This document shows, piece by piece, positions 16,874 through 26,405 of a DNA stretch of 58,369 nt (positions within the stretch are counted from its first letter, which is position 1; every line of letters begins with the position of its first letter). The stretch covers positions 1 through 58,369 of the forward strand of contig JAJFFE010000170.1 of the NCBI GenBank assembly GCA_021776775.1, written 5' to 3'. Source of the DNA: Planctomycetota bacterium (GTDB lineage Bacteria; Planctomycetota; UBA8108; UBA1146; JAJFFE01). The notes under the pieces were generated by a model that ran no database searches, was not told where the DNA came from, and saw nothing but the letters and a program-made list of their open reading frames with translations. The translations under genes were made by a program, and so were the position numbers.

Positions 16874-19504
16874 ATGAATCGAACGCTCAGTTTCTGCGGG
16901 TTGGCCCTGGTGGTCCTGTGCGGCTTGGGCTCGGCCCCCGGCGTCGTCGAGTCTCAAAGGTCGAAACCGCCTCGAGTGCTCGGCGAGTGGTCGTTGGATT
17001 CCAAGAACCTCAAGAAGCGGACGCTGCGCGCGAGAAAGGGAATCCCAGGACGCGTCTACGGCAAACCGATGGTCCTGACTGATCCCCTCGGTGAGTCGAC
17101 GTTCTTCAACGGTGCGAACGACTACGTCGTGCTCGCTGATCCGCACACCAAGGGTCGCCGCATTCTCCCGAGCCGCGACATGACGCTCGAAGCGTGGGTA
17201 TCGATCAACTCACCGCGTCGCTGGGGCGGAATCCTCTCCTGCCTTCAAGACGATGGAAACAGCGAGCAGGGCTGGATCCTCGGGTACGACGAGAAGCGAT
17301 TCTACTTTGGCCTGGCCACGCAAGGTGCGAACGACGGCGACGGCAAGATCACCTACCTAAAGTCGAAGACCGAATACACGCGCGGTCGTTGGCACCACGT
17401 CGTAGCAACGTACGACGGCAAGAGCATGAAGCTGTACGTCGACGGGGAAGCGGCCGCCGAATCGGGAGCGCAATCCGGCCCCGTGCTTTACCCGCGAGCC
17501 ACCACTTACGCTTTGGGCGCGTTCTACGACAGCAACGAGCGGTATCTCCATCACGGCCGCATTCGACAAGCCGCGGTGTATCGAAGTCCCGCCGCACCCG
17601 AATGGGTACGCACTCGCTTCGATGAACACGCAGCGCTGACCAAGCTCGCCCCGAATTTCGGCCCCGATCAACCCGAAACGGCCACTGGAAAGGCTCTCAC
17701 CCAAGAGCAGGCGATCGATCGCGCCATCGACCGAGGCACAACGTTTCTGTTGAAGCAGATCGACAAGAACCGAGTGGCCGACAAGGCGGTCGAACGCGCT
17801 TCGGGCATCGCTTTCGAAACGTACGCGCTGACGGTGGCTGGCGTTCCACTGGATCACCCGCTCTTGGCCGCCAACTTCGACGACCTGCGCTCGTCGATCT
17901 ACGGACGCAAGAACACCTATGGAGTGTCGTGCTACATCCTTGCGCTCGACGCGGCAATCGCGCAGATCGAGTTCGAGCACGCTCTTCTCGCCCCTTTCAC
18001 CGACAAGAGCGGTAAGACGTACCAGCGAGCCGCCGCCACGTATCGCGACGATCTGCACAAAGCGGTGGCGATTCTACTCGACAGCCAACAAGACGGTGGC
18101 GGCTACCGGTACTACCCCAGCGACAAGACACCCGACAACTCGTGCACCCAGTTTGCGGCGCTCGCCATGGGGGTCGGGTCGAAGCGCAACATGAACGTTC
18201 CGTTCGACGCGTGGGACCGCTTGGGCCGCTACTTCTTGAAGGAGCAACAGAAGGACGGCAAGAAGACCGAGAAGCGTGTCGTCATGCAGGGTCAGTGGGT
18301 CGAGGGCGACGAAAAGGCCGAGGACGACCACGGCGACGACGAGCCCAAGAAGCAAACACCGAAGCAAGGGGATACCGGCGTCGCGAAGAACCCGAAAGAG
18401 TATCCCGCCCCGCTCGTCGGTTCTGAAGAGATCGACGTTCTGCAACGCGGCTGGGGTTATACCGCCGCCGGCAGAAGCTGGAACATGACGTGTGCCGGCG
18501 TTTCCTCGCAGCTCCTGGTCCGCGCGAACGTCAAGAAGCGCTGGCCCGCTGAAGACCAAGAAGCGCTGCGGAAGTCGATCTGGGATGGCTATGGGGTCCT
18601 GCTGGAGAGCTGGTCGCCGACGTCTTCGTACTACGGCATGTACAGTCTCGAGAAGGTCGCAGATCTCGGTGAAGTCCGACTGTTCGACACGCACGACTGG
18701 TATCAAGAGTGCGTCGACCACTTGTTGGCGCGGCAACTCGGCGACGGCTCGTGGCCCAACGGCTCCGGACACCATGAGGTCCCCCGGTTCGCGACCAGCT
18801 ACGCGCTGCTCATTCTGAAACGCGCCACGTCGCTCATGACGCGAGACCCGTCGAGCGTGGTGATCTTCACCGGCTCCGGAGGTCGCGAGAAGAGCCAGCA
18901 GGATCGCAACTGGGTCTTCATTCCCGAACTCGACACCAGTGTGCACGCGCCACAAGTGTTGCGCACAGTGCGGGCGAGACCGCGTGGCAAATGGATCGAG
19001 CTACTGGCGTCGATGTGCGCCAACTACCGCGAAGAGTTCCGTTACGAACTGATTCCCGGGCTGCTGGAGATCCGGTCCAAGGCGGGACCCAAGGTGGCGA
19101 ACCGACTGGCCACACAGTGCCTCGCGGCGGTGGTGGGGGCGAAGCTCGGCGGCGACGTCGAGTACCTGAAATGGCACGACCAGGCGCAGGAGATCGTCAC
19201 CGCGTGGGACGATCACAACTTCTCCGCCATCCCTGCGTTGATGGAGATCTACGCCGCGACACCGCACCTCGCCCTGAAGAGGTTGGCAGGGCGCGCGTTC
19301 ACCCGCCTCGGCGCGACCGAGGCTATTGCAGTCATCGCGGTCGACCTGGAAAGCGACCAACTAGACGACCGTGAGTTTGCCTACCGCGCCATCGAAGGGC
19401 TGAGTGCCAACAGCATTCCCAAGTTCGACGCGGCCGCCGAAGCCAAGGTCCGGGCCGAGCAGCTCGCCGCTCTCAAAGAGTGGCTCGCGAAACAAGATCA
19501 ATAA
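16874..19504 (+). CDS. Secreted LamG / alpha-toroid / HEAT-like protein
   Basis: 876 residues with a signal peptide (hydrophobic LALVVLCGLGSAPGVV). Residues about 80-255 are a LamG/concanavalin-like jelly roll (TLEAWVSINSPRRWGGILSC, GRWHHVVATYDGKSMKLYVD, GEAAAESGA). From about 280 to 660 the sequence resembles the alpha-toroid fold of prenyltransferase/squalene-cyclase-like proteins, with repeats such as DGGGYRYYPSDKTPDNSC, RGWGYTAAGRSWNMTCAG and GDGSWPNGSG. A charged, disordered insert (about 465-510, Lys/Glu/Asp-rich) interrupts it. The C-terminal 200 residues look like helical HEAT-type repeats. No cyclase DXDD motif was seen, so enzymatic activity is doubtful; such proteins are common but uncharacterised in planctomycetes. 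The start has AAGGGG upstream. The helicase gene begins 7 bp after the stop. Confidence 0.8.
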   Translation: MNRTLSFCGLALVVLCGLGSAPGVVESQRSKPPRVLGEWSLDSKNLKKRTLRARKGIPGRVYGKPMVLTDPLGESTFFNGANDYVVLADPHTKGRRILPSRDMTLEAWVSINSPRRWGGILSCLQDDGNSEQGWILGYDEKRFYFGLATQGANDGDGKITYLKSKTEYTRGRWHHVVATYDGKSMKLYVDGEAAAESGAQSGPVLYPRATTYALGAFYDSNERYLHHGRIRQAAVYRSPAAPEWVRTRFDEHAALTKLAPNFGPDQPETATGKALTQEQAIDRAIDRGTTFLLKQIDKNRVADKAVERASGIAFETYALTVAGVPLDHPLLAANFDDLRSSIYGRKNTYGVSCYILALDAAIAQIEFEHALLAPFTDKSGKTYQRAAATYRDDLHKAVAILLDSQQDGGGYRYYPSDKTPDNSCTQFAALAMGVGSKRNMNVPFDAWDRLGRYFLKEQQKDGKKTEKRVVMQGQWVEGDEKAEDDHGDDEPKKQTPKQGDTGVAKNPKEYPAPLVGSEEIDVLQRGWGYTAAGRSWNMTCAGVSSQLLVRANVKKRWPAEDQEALRKSIWDGYGVLLESWSPTSSYYGMYSLEKVADLGEVRLFDTHDWYQECVDHLLARQLGDGSWPNGSGHHEVPRFATSYALLILKRATSLMTRDPSSVVIFTGSGGREKSQQDRNWVFIPELDTSVHAPQVLRTVRARPRGKWIELLASMCANYREEFRYELIPGLLEIRSKAGPKVANRLATQCLAAVVGAKLGGDVEYLKWHDQAQEIVTAWDDHNFSAIPALMEIYAATPHLALKRLAGRAFTRLGATEAIAVIAVDLESDQLDDREFAYRAIEGLSANSIPKFDAAAEAKVRAEQLAALKEWLAKQDQ

Positions 19505-19511
19505 GGACGCA

Positions 19512-21407
19512 ATGTCTCGCACGCCGGATCTCGCTGCATTCGTCCGCCGCACCCTCGAGCTGCTCGATCTCGAACGCGAAGCGGAAATCGCCGAGGCGAC
19601 TCTCCTTCAGCAGAGACTCACGCCCGAGCAACTCCAGCAACGAGGGCGTTGCATCCTCAACCTCGAAATGACCGACGTCTTCTTCGGACTCGGCGGCCGC
19701 GCCTACGTGGAGATGTCGCCGACGAACGCCTCACAACTCCCGTCGCATCGCATGCAGACCGGCGACGTCGTCCTCATTCGAAGCTCGAGTGACGACGAGA
19801 ACGAAGAACCGACCGGTGTCATCTCGAAAGTAAAGCGCGAAGCGATCACCATCGCCCTCGACGAAGACCTCGAGCGCGAGCTGCGCGGAAAGCTTCGGCT
19901 CGACAAGGTCGCAAACGACGTCACGTACAAGCGACTCCGCGACGGTTTGCACCTGCTCGAGCGTACCGAAGACGCGCCCGGCAAGATGATCCGCGCGATC
20001 GCCTTCGGTGACCGGCCCGGCCACGTGCCCGAGGCGGTCGATTACGAACCCTTCGACAAGAACCTGGACCCGTCGCAACGCGAGGCGGTCGGCTTCGCCC
20101 TCGGCGCCAAAGAGTTCTCGTTGATCCACGGTCCCCCCGGCACCGGTAAGACGACGACGGTGGCGGAACTCATCCACCAAGCGGTTCGCGGTCGCGACAA
20201 AGTCCTGGCGAGCGCGGCATCGAACATTGCGGTCGATAACCTGGCCGAGAAGCTCGTCGCGCGAGGACTCAAGGTCGTGCGCCTGGGCCACCCGGCGAGA
20301 CTCCTGCCGGCAGTGGTCGACAGCTCGCTCGATGCGCAGGTGGAGCGTTCTGACGGCCGGCGGTTGATTCGTGAGCTCCGCAAAGATCTCGACACGGTAC
20401 AGAAGCGACTGCTTCGGACGCGAAGCTATCACGAGCGCAAGGATCTCAAGACTGAGCTCCGCTACCTTCGTCGCGGCATTCGCGAAACCGAGAACGGCAT
20501 CGTGCGTTCGATCATCGCGTCGGCCGAGGTCGTGTTGGCGACCAACATCGGCGCGGCGGACAGCAAGCTGCGCGACGTCGAGTTCGACCTTGTCGTGCTC
20601 GACGAGGCGGCGCAAGCGATCGAAGCGTCGTGCTGGATTCCTCTCCTGCGCGGCCGACGCGCCGTGTTCGCCGGTGACCATCGACAACTGCCCCCGACCA
20701 TTCGTTCCCGCGAGGCGGCCCGCGGTGGACTGGACGTCACGCTCTTCGAACGACTCGCGGACGAATTCCCCGACCACTGCCGACTGCTCGAGACGCAGTA
20801 TCGCATGCACGAGTCGATCATGAACTGGTCGTCGGAGGCGATGTACAACGGGCGGCTGATCGCCCACGATTCGGTGCGACGCCACCTGCTCAGCGAACTC
20901 GGCGGGGTCGAAGAAACGGAGGAGACGACGACTCCGGTTCTGTTCATCGACACGGCAGGCTTTGACGCGCCGGAGCAGACCGACGCCGAGAACATCTCGC
21001 GCTGGAACGACGGCGAGGCCGCCTTGGTCGTCGAACATGTCTCGCGTCTCGTCACCGCCGGCGTCGGTACGAAGCAGATAGGCGTGATCACACCGTACAA
21101 CGCCCAAGTCAACGTGCTGCGCAAACGGCTGAGCGAAGCGTACCCCGGCCTCGAGGTGGACACCGTCGACGGTTTCCAAGGTCGAGAGAAGGAAGCGATC
21201 GTATTGTCGCTCGTGCGATCGAACGATCGCGGCGAGGTCGGGTTCTTGGCCGAAGAGCGCCGCTTGAACGTCGCCATCACTCGAGCGCGTCGCCACGTCG
21301 CGGTCATCGGCGACAGCGCAACGATCAGCAGTAACGCCTTCTTGGCGTCACTCGTCGAGTACCTACAAACCCACGGGGTTCACAAGAGCGCCTGGGAACT
21401 GAAGTGA
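19512..21407 (+). CDS. Superfamily 1 DNA/RNA helicase, UPF1/IGHMBP2-like
   Basis: 631 residues. An N-terminal beta-barrel-like region (about 30-160) is followed by a complete SF1B motor: Walker A GPPGTGKTTT near residue 207, motif II LVVLDEAAQAIEAS, and motif III FAGDHRQLPPTI. The remaining motor motifs are the UPF1-type QYRMHESIMNWSSEAMYNGRL (shown in part) and motifs V/VI VDGFQGREKEAIVLSLVRSN and RRLNVAITRARRHVAVIGD. The product should unwind nucleic acid 5'-3' with ATP. The ATG at 19512 is chosen because AAGGA precedes it and the upstream frame overlaps the previous gene. It lies 7 bp after a secreted toroid protein, so it is co-transcribed with it despite no obvious functional link. The substrate in bacteria is not established. 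Confidence 0.92.
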   Translation: MSRTPDLAAFVRRTLELLDLEREAEIAEATLLQQRLTPEQLQQRGRCILNLEMTDVFFGLGGRAYVEMSPTNASQLPSHRMQTGDVVLIRSSSDDENEEPTGVISKVKREAITIALDEDLERELRGKLRLDKVANDVTYKRLRDGLHLLERTEDAPGKMIRAIAFGDRPGHVPEAVDYEPFDKNLDPSQREAVGFALGAKEFSLIHGPPGTGKTTTVAELIHQAVRGRDKVLASAASNIAVDNLAEKLVARGLKVVRLGHPARLLPAVVDSSLDAQVERSDGRRLIRELRKDLDTVQKRLLRTRSYHERKDLKTELRYLRRGIRETENGIVRSIIASAEVVLATNIGAADSKLRDVEFDLVVLDEAAQAIEASCWIPLLRGRRAVFAGDHRQLPPTIRSREAARGGLDVTLFERLADEFPDHCRLLETQYRMHESIMNWSSEAMYNGRLIAHDSVRRHLLSELGGVEETEETTTPVLFIDTAGFDAPEQTDAENISRWNDGEAALVVEHVSRLVTAGVGTKQIGVITPYNAQVNVLRKRLSEAYPGLEVDTVDGFQGREKEAIVLSLVRSNDRGEVGFLAEERRLNVAITRARRHVAVIGDSATISSNAFLASLVEYLQTHGVHKSAWELK

Positions 21408-21457
21408 GAGCGTGGCCGTCGGGCGCGTGTGCGATCGACGGCCAGTGGCTCGCTTCC

Positions 21458-23440
21458 TTACGGGCAGCTCGCGACGCAGTCGAGCGCGTCCGGCGTCGGA
21501 TCGACGCCGCAGTTCGCCGGGCCCGGCGACGGCGGTGGCGAGAACATGGGAACGAAGAGCGCGGACAGGGCAAACACCGGGTCGGAGACATCGAACCCGC
21601 CGTCGTCGTTGACGTCGGACGCATCCGCGCACTCGGGAGCCGGTGACAGCGGCACGAACAACGACGCCAACGCAAACACCGCGTCGGAGATGTCGAACCC
21701 TTGGTCGCCGTTGACATCGCCCCGACGAAACTCGACGCCACCGGTGCTGCTGGCGACCAGCGCATCCCGGTACAGCCCCATGATGGCGGCTTGGTCGCCA
21801 CCGTATCCGCCGAACTCCCACGACTGCGCGAGCACTCGTCCGTACGGCGCAAGACTCTCGGTGAAGACGGCGGTCGCGTACGCGGGGCCACCACCGGTGA
21901 CATCGTTGTCCCAGATCACGCCGGCGTCCGTGCCGACGGCGTCGTCCGCGTACGGAGCAGTACCGGTGGGAAGCAGCTGATCAGTCCAGTCACTCGCCGT
22001 TTGATCTTGGTTGTAGACCGCGTCGAGCCCGGTCACGTCAAGCGCACCATGGCTGAGACCGATCATGGCGAGGAACGTGTCATCGCCGTCGATCATGACG
22101 TTTCCGTCGGTGACCAGGCCGGCCACGCCGTCGTAATCACGCAGCGCCGTCGCGCCACAGAACCCCCACAGGTCACCACCTTCGAGGTACAGCGAAACGC
22201 CGTTCTCCAAGAGCGTGATCAACGTATCCGCCTCCGCCGCCGAGACACACGCGTGGTCCGGCCACGTTCCGTAGGCGGTCCACACGACGGACCCTTCGCC
22301 AAGGAGAGCTGCACACGGGAGTTCATCGATGGAGCCGATCACGATCGGCTCTTGGCCCTGGTCGATGAGCGCGGCCACAATCGCCGCGCAGCTGTCGATG
22401 TCGCTGACGCCTTCGCGACAAAGGACAATGTCCGCGTCGTTCGGATCGACATCGGCGATCACGAATCGACAGTTGCTCAGCACCGTCGTGCCGGCGCAAT
22501 CACTGCTCACCACGACGTCATAGACTCCGTCCGGAAGCCCGACGAACGTCTCGATCACCGATCCTCCGGCGGCAAGCGCCGCCCCCGTGAGGACCACCGG
22601 CGGATTGACTCCGTCGTCGGCAGTCAACGTATAGCTCGACAAGTCGTCGATCGCTGTAATCTCAACCGTGGCGTCACCGGTATCGCAGTCGGCGCCGCAC
22701 GTGACCTGCGGCGCCACACAGGCGTCGGTTTCGAACTCGAGCTGCGCCCAGTTGCCGACCCCCCGACCAGCACTCGACCCGGTCCCCCACGCGGGCCCGT
22801 CTGACGCGAACGCCGTCACTTCACCCGTGTAGTTAGTCTGCAAGACGACGCCGTCGGCGATGACCGTGACGTCGTCCGTGCCGGGTGACGTCGACTGCAT
22901 GATGATCTCGTGATAGTCATCGAGCGCGGTCCCGCCCGTCGTGATGACGAAGTCCGCTCCGTTACCGCCGAACGTGCGCAGCATCAAGTCGCCCGCGGCG
23001 TCGACGCCCATGAAGATCAACCAGCGCCGGTCGCCGTCGTCGAGTTGCCCGTATTGGAAGTGCTGGCAGACCGATCCCGGCGCGACGGTGCCCAGCGCAT
23101 CGACCATGCGGTAGACGACTCGGAACCGCCACCCCTCCGCATTGGCGAAGGTGTGCTCGTCCGTCGACATGGGCAACGAGTAGGTGATGAACTGTCCAGC
23201 GCCGGCCGTGTCATCCGACACCCCCCACGCGTTGACGCCGAAGCCAACGTCTGGCGACACATCGAAGGCGGTCAGACCAGGGTCGGTTCCGATGTCGGCG
23301 ATCCAGCCCGACGCGGTGGGATCGGGAGCCGTCACCGGCGCACCCGTCGCTCCGGCGTCGTAGCCAAGGGATACCGGCTGACCCGCGGCGGAGCCGCACA
23401 CCAACAACGACGCAACAACGATCACGGCAACGCGTAACAC
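21458..23440 (-). CDS. Secreted jelly-roll / dockerin-like protein divergent from the sialidase
   Basis: 660 residues, signal peptide MLRVAVIVVASLLVCGSAAG. About 25-235 looks like a LamG/sialidase-type beta sandwich (WRFRVVYRMVDALG, DDYHEIIMQSTSPGTDDVTV). An Ig-like segment with Cys pairs follows (about 240-330). A module of about 230 residues comes next (SIDELPCAALLG, YLEGGDLWGF, DVTGLDAVYNQDQTASDW, AQSWEFGGYGGDQA) that is clearly paralogous to one in the 8356-11286 protein. The C-terminus has two dockerin-like loops and a tail ending ASCP. The start is GTG at 23440 with GAGGAG five to six bases upstream. It is divergent from the sialidase gene, and a candidate GntR operator lies between them (23503-23512). 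It may belong to the sialic-acid regulon, for example as a glycan-binding surface protein; that is inference. Confidence 0.84.
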   Translation of the reverse strand: MLRVAVIVVASLLVCGSAAGQPVSLGYDAGATGAPVTAPDPTASGWIADIGTDPGLTAFDVSPDVGFGVNAWGVSDDTAGAGQFITYSLPMSTDEHTFANAEGWRFRVVYRMVDALGTVAPGSVCQHFQYGQLDDGDRRWLIFMGVDAAGDLMLRTFGGNGADFVITTGGTALDDYHEIIMQSTSPGTDDVTVIADGVVLQTNYTGEVTAFASDGPAWGTGSSAGRGVGNWAQLEFETDACVAPQVTCGADCDTGDATVEITAIDDLSSYTLTADDGVNPPVVLTGAALAAGGSVIETFVGLPDGVYDVVVSSDCAGTTVLSNCRFVIADVDPNDADIVLCREGVSDIDSCAAIVAALIDQGQEPIVIGSIDELPCAALLGEGSVVWTAYGTWPDHACVSAAEADTLITLLENGVSLYLEGGDLWGFCGATALRDYDGVAGLVTDGNVMIDGDDTFLAMIGLSHGALDVTGLDAVYNQDQTASDWTDQLLPTGTAPYADDAVGTDAGVIWDNDVTGGGPAYATAVFTESLAPYGRVLAQSWEFGGYGGDQAAIMGLYRDALVASSTGGVEFRRGDVNGDQGFDISDAVFALASLFVPLSPAPECADASDVNDDGGFDVSDPVFALSALFVPMFSPPPSPGPANCGVDPTPDALDCVASCP

Positions 23441-23502
23441 GGCGACTCCTCTGTGAAAGATGGGGAACGCCGGTCAAGACGTTCGATCGAGCCCAAGGGT
23501 AC

Positions 23503-23512
23503 TGTTATAACA
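23503..23512. promoter_or_regulatory. Candidate GntR operator TGTTATAACA, copy 1
   Basis: A perfect 10-base palindrome in the 141-base intergenic region between the dockerin gene (starts 23440, minus) and the sialidase gene (starts 23582, plus). It is about 61 and 69 bases from the two starts. The only other copy noticed in the window is at 26406-26415, next to the GntR regulator. FadR/VanR-type GntR proteins typically bind short palindromes of this size. Binding is inferred. Confidence 0.6.
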
Positions 23513-23581
23513 AACTTTCGTCTCCGGTCACGCCGCAGCGGATCAATCGATAAACACCATCAAGGAAAAGCCTTACGGGAT

Positions 23582-25600
23582 ATGCTAGCCACTCTGATCG
23601 CGTTGATTGCCGCCACCCTGTCACCCCCGGCCACCTCGGACGGGTTCGAGAAACTCGACGCCGGTCGCTTCGTGAGAGTCGCGACCGAGCTGGGGGAATG
23701 GACCGCACCAGACGGAGCGGCGGAGATCAACCGAGACCACACGCACTCCGGTAAGTCCTCGCTGAGACTCTTCGGAGGTGACAAGCGGCAGGTCGTGCTG
23801 CGTCTTCGGAAGCGAGCGAAGGCGGGGACAGTCCTTCGCTTTTGGTCCGAGCGGTGGACGCGTCGCGCTCCGTTTCACTTCGCGGTCGAAGGTCGCTACG
23901 GCAAAGAGTGGCGAACGCTCTACGAAGACACCGGCGACAAGATCCGCGTCGGCGGATTCTTGACCCGCGTCGACGTCCCCATAGCAGAGGCGTGTCGGCA
24001 ACTGCGGTTCACGTGCACGTCGCCGGCCGACACCGGGATCATGATCGACGACGTCGAGTTCGCATTGCCGCAGCCGATGCGAATCGCGGGGATCACCGTC
24101 GAACAGCCGACGCTTCCCGTGTTGGTCGGCAACTCGATCAACCCGATCGCGCGGGTTCGCATCGACACCGTGGGCGCGCGCAAGCCGCTCGGCCTTGCCG
24201 CGCTCCATCTTTCGCTACTCAGCTCCGGCAAGCTCGGCGATCTCGAACGGTTCGAAGTGTACTACGGGACGAGTGACCGGCTCGACTATCGCCAGCCGGA
24301 TCAAGTCTTCACGACGAAGCAACGGTTCGGTAAACGCGGCAAGCCCGAAGCGAGCGTCGTCGTCGAAGGGAAGCGGGTACTCGCCGAGGGCGCGAACTAC
24401 TTCTGGGTGTCGGTCTCCCCGTCGAAGGCGGTCGACCTCGACGGCTGGGTCGACGTGGCATGTACGCGCGTCGTGTTCGAAGACGGAACCAACATGTCGC
24501 CGAACGTCGGCGACCCGCCCGGTCGTCAACGATTCGGCGTGGCGCTACGCAACGCCGGTGACGACGGAGCGAAAGCGTATCGAATCCCCGGAATCGTCAC
24601 GACCAACGAAGGAACCGTGATCGCCGCCTACGACGTCCGTTATCGCGGTTGGGGTGACCTGCCCGGCGACATCGACGTCGCGATATCGCGCAGCAGTGAC
24701 GGCGGTCGCAGCTGGGAACCGATGCGCATCGTCATGGACATGGGTCGGGACGAACGGTGGAACTTCGACGGGGTCGGCGATCCCGCGATTCTCGTCGACC
24801 GCACGACGAATACGATCTGGGTTGCCGCCACCTGGAGCCACGGCAATCGATCGTGGCGAGGTTCCGGGCCCGGATTCAGCCCGGAAGAGACCGGCCAGCT
24901 GCTTCTCGTGAAGAGCGAAGACGACGGCGTCACCTGGTCGAAACCGATCAACATCACCGAGCAAGTCAAGAAACGCGACTGGTGCTTCGTCCTGGCCAGT
25001 CCGGGAACCGGGATCACCACGCACGACGGCACGCTGGTGTTTCCCGCTCAATACCAAGACACGCTCGAGAACAAGCGGATGCCGTACGCCACCGTGATGT
25101 TCAGCAAGGATCACGGCGAGACGTGGTCGATCGGCACCGGGGCGCGCAGCAACACGACGGAGTGTCGCGTCGTGGAGTTAGAGCCCGGCCACTGGATGCT
25201 CAACATGCGTGACAACCGCGGCGGATCTCGGGCTGTTCACACCACGCGCGACGCGGGCAAGACGTGGCAAGAGCACCCAAGTTCACGAAGCGCGCTGCCG
25301 GAGCCGGTGTGTAACGCGGGATTGGTGCGGGTGCGAGACGGCGAGACTCCCGCGACACCGTGGTTACTCTTCTCGAACCCAGCGGTCAGCAAGGGACCGC
25401 GGGAGCGGACTAACCTCAAACTGTCGAAGGACGGGGGGCAGACGTGGCCGGAAGAGTTCCACCTGTTGATCGACCAGGGGGCGAGCGCCGGATACTCAGT
25501 CGTAACCATGATCGACGATCAGACGATCGGCGTCCTCTACGAATGCAGTCGCGCCCACCTTGCGTTCCAGCGAATCCCGCTGAGAGATCTCACGCAATAG
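23582..25600 (+). CDS. Exo-alpha-sialidase (BNR/Asp-box, GH33-like)
   Basis: 672 residues with a short signal-like N-terminus (MLATLIALIAATLSPPATS). About 20-165 is a jelly-roll domain. About 170-320 matches the BNR-associated beta-sandwich found before the catalytic domain of Bacteroides-type sialidases (PVLVGNSINPIARVRIDTVG). From about 335 the six-bladed propeller begins with the FRIP-like motif AYRIPGIV, whose Arg belongs to the sialic-acid carboxylate triad. At least five Asp boxes are visible (SSDGGRSWEP, SEDDGVTWSK, SKDHGETWSI, TRDAGKTWQE, SKDGGQTWPE). It would release terminal sialic acid from glycans outside the cytoplasm. The ATG at 23582 is chosen for the signal peptide; the ribosome-binding site is weak, so the start is uncertain. 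It converges with the GntR gene (3 bp apart). Confidence 0.9.
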   Translation: MLATLIALIAATLSPPATSDGFEKLDAGRFVRVATELGEWTAPDGAAEINRDHTHSGKSSLRLFGGDKRQVVLRLRKRAKAGTVLRFWSERWTRRAPFHFAVEGRYGKEWRTLYEDTGDKIRVGGFLTRVDVPIAEACRQLRFTCTSPADTGIMIDDVEFALPQPMRIAGITVEQPTLPVLVGNSINPIARVRIDTVGARKPLGLAALHLSLLSSGKLGDLERFEVYYGTSDRLDYRQPDQVFTTKQRFGKRGKPEASVVVEGKRVLAEGANYFWVSVSPSKAVDLDGWVDVACTRVVFEDGTNMSPNVGDPPGRQRFGVALRNAGDDGAKAYRIPGIVTTNEGTVIAAYDVRYRGWGDLPGDIDVAISRSSDGGRSWEPMRIVMDMGRDERWNFDGVGDPAILVDRTTNTIWVAATWSHGNRSWRGSGPGFSPEETGQLLLVKSEDDGVTWSKPINITEQVKKRDWCFVLASPGTGITTHDGTLVFPAQYQDTLENKRMPYATVMFSKDHGETWSIGTGARSNTTECRVVELEPGHWMLNMRDNRGGSRAVHTTRDAGKTWQEHPSSRSALPEPVCNAGLVRVRDGETPATPWLLFSNPAVSKGPRERTNLKLSKDGGQTWPEEFHLLIDQGASAGYSVVTMIDDQTIGVLYECSRAHLAFQRIPLRDLTQ

Positions 25601-25603
25601 CGG

Positions 25604-26335
25604 TCACTGCGGCGAGATGAAGTCGAGTACGTTCTCTCGGCCGTTGCGAACGTGATTCAGCATCCATGTTCGCGCCGCCTCGCCGTCTCGAGCCCGGAAC
25701 AGTTCGACGCAAGCCATGTGGTCGCTGAAGATCGCTTCCGCCACCTCTGCCCGCAAGAAGTCCGGCGCCCGACGTAAGACCGAGAAGGCGTGCACGATGA
25801 AACGCAAGTCTCGGGCGATCTTGGTCAGCCAGCGATTGCCGGAGGCGACGTAGATGACCTGGTGAAAACAAGCGTCAGCGTCGAGGCAACGGCGCATCTG
25901 CTCCAACGTGGCCGGTTCATCTTGGGTCCGGATCTCGTCTGCGAGTTCGCGCCACTGCTCGCAGATAGCTTCCAATTCGGTGATGTCACTGTCGGTGATA
26001 CTCTCCGCCGCTCGGTGGGCCGCAAACGGCTCGAGCGTTTCACGAAGGTCGTAGAGTTCGACGAGTTCGTCACGACTCGGACTTCGCACAAAAGCGCCCG
26101 CGCCGTTGACGTACTCGACCAAACCTTCGCTGGCGAGCTGTCGAATGGCCTCACGTACGGGAGTGAAGCTGACTCCAATGTGTTGGGCGAGGGTGCGGTT
26201 CACGAGTCGCTGTCCGGGAGCGAGTTCGCCGCGAGACAACATGCGTCGCAACGCGTGATACGCCTTGCCGGCCAGCGTTGCCTTGTCGCTCGGCGTTACC
26301 TTGTCATCCGGCGTTTCGGTTGCGGTCGATTCCAT
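25604..26335 (-). CDS. GntR-family transcriptional regulator (FadR/FCD subfamily), probable sialic-acid regulator
   Basis: About 243 residues. The N-terminal winged helix is typical GntR: KAYHALRRMLSRGELAPGQR, TLAQHIGVSFTPVREAIRQL and ASEGLVEYVNGAGAFV. The rest (about 90-240) is an all-helical FCD ligand-binding domain (ELYDLRETLEPFAAHRAAES, DADACFHQVIYVASGN) with the Asp/His residues that usually hold a metal. It lies divergent from the lyase gene. A perfect palindrome TGTTATAACA (26406-26415) sits between them, and the same palindrome precedes the sialidase gene. Autoregulation and repression of the locus until sialic acid or a derivative binds is the natural model, as for E. coli NanR, but is inferred. 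The ATG at 26335 has GGAAGGG nine bases upstream; an ATG at 26356 is the alternative. Confidence 0.9.
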   Translation of the reverse strand: MESTATETPDDKVTPSDKATLAGKAYHALRRMLSRGELAPGQRLVNRTLAQHIGVSFTPVREAIRQLASEGLVEYVNGAGAFVRSPSRDELVELYDLRETLEPFAAHRAAESITDSDITELEAICEQWRELADEIRTQDEPATLEQMRRCLDADACFHQVIYVASGNRWLTKIARDLRFIVHAFSVLRRAPDFLRAEVAEAIFSDHMACVELFRARDGEAARTWMLNHVRNGRENVLDFISPQ

Positions 26336-26405
26336 GACGGTGGACCCTTCCGGCATCTCGAGAGAGCAGCGTCGTGCGGCACAGGTTGGTGCATTACCAC
26401 GGCGA

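Noticed and set aside
19731..21296. Minus-strand 521-codon frame
   Set aside because: Antisense to the SF1 helicase, whose motifs are all intact on the plus strand; composition is that of a GC-rich shadow frame.
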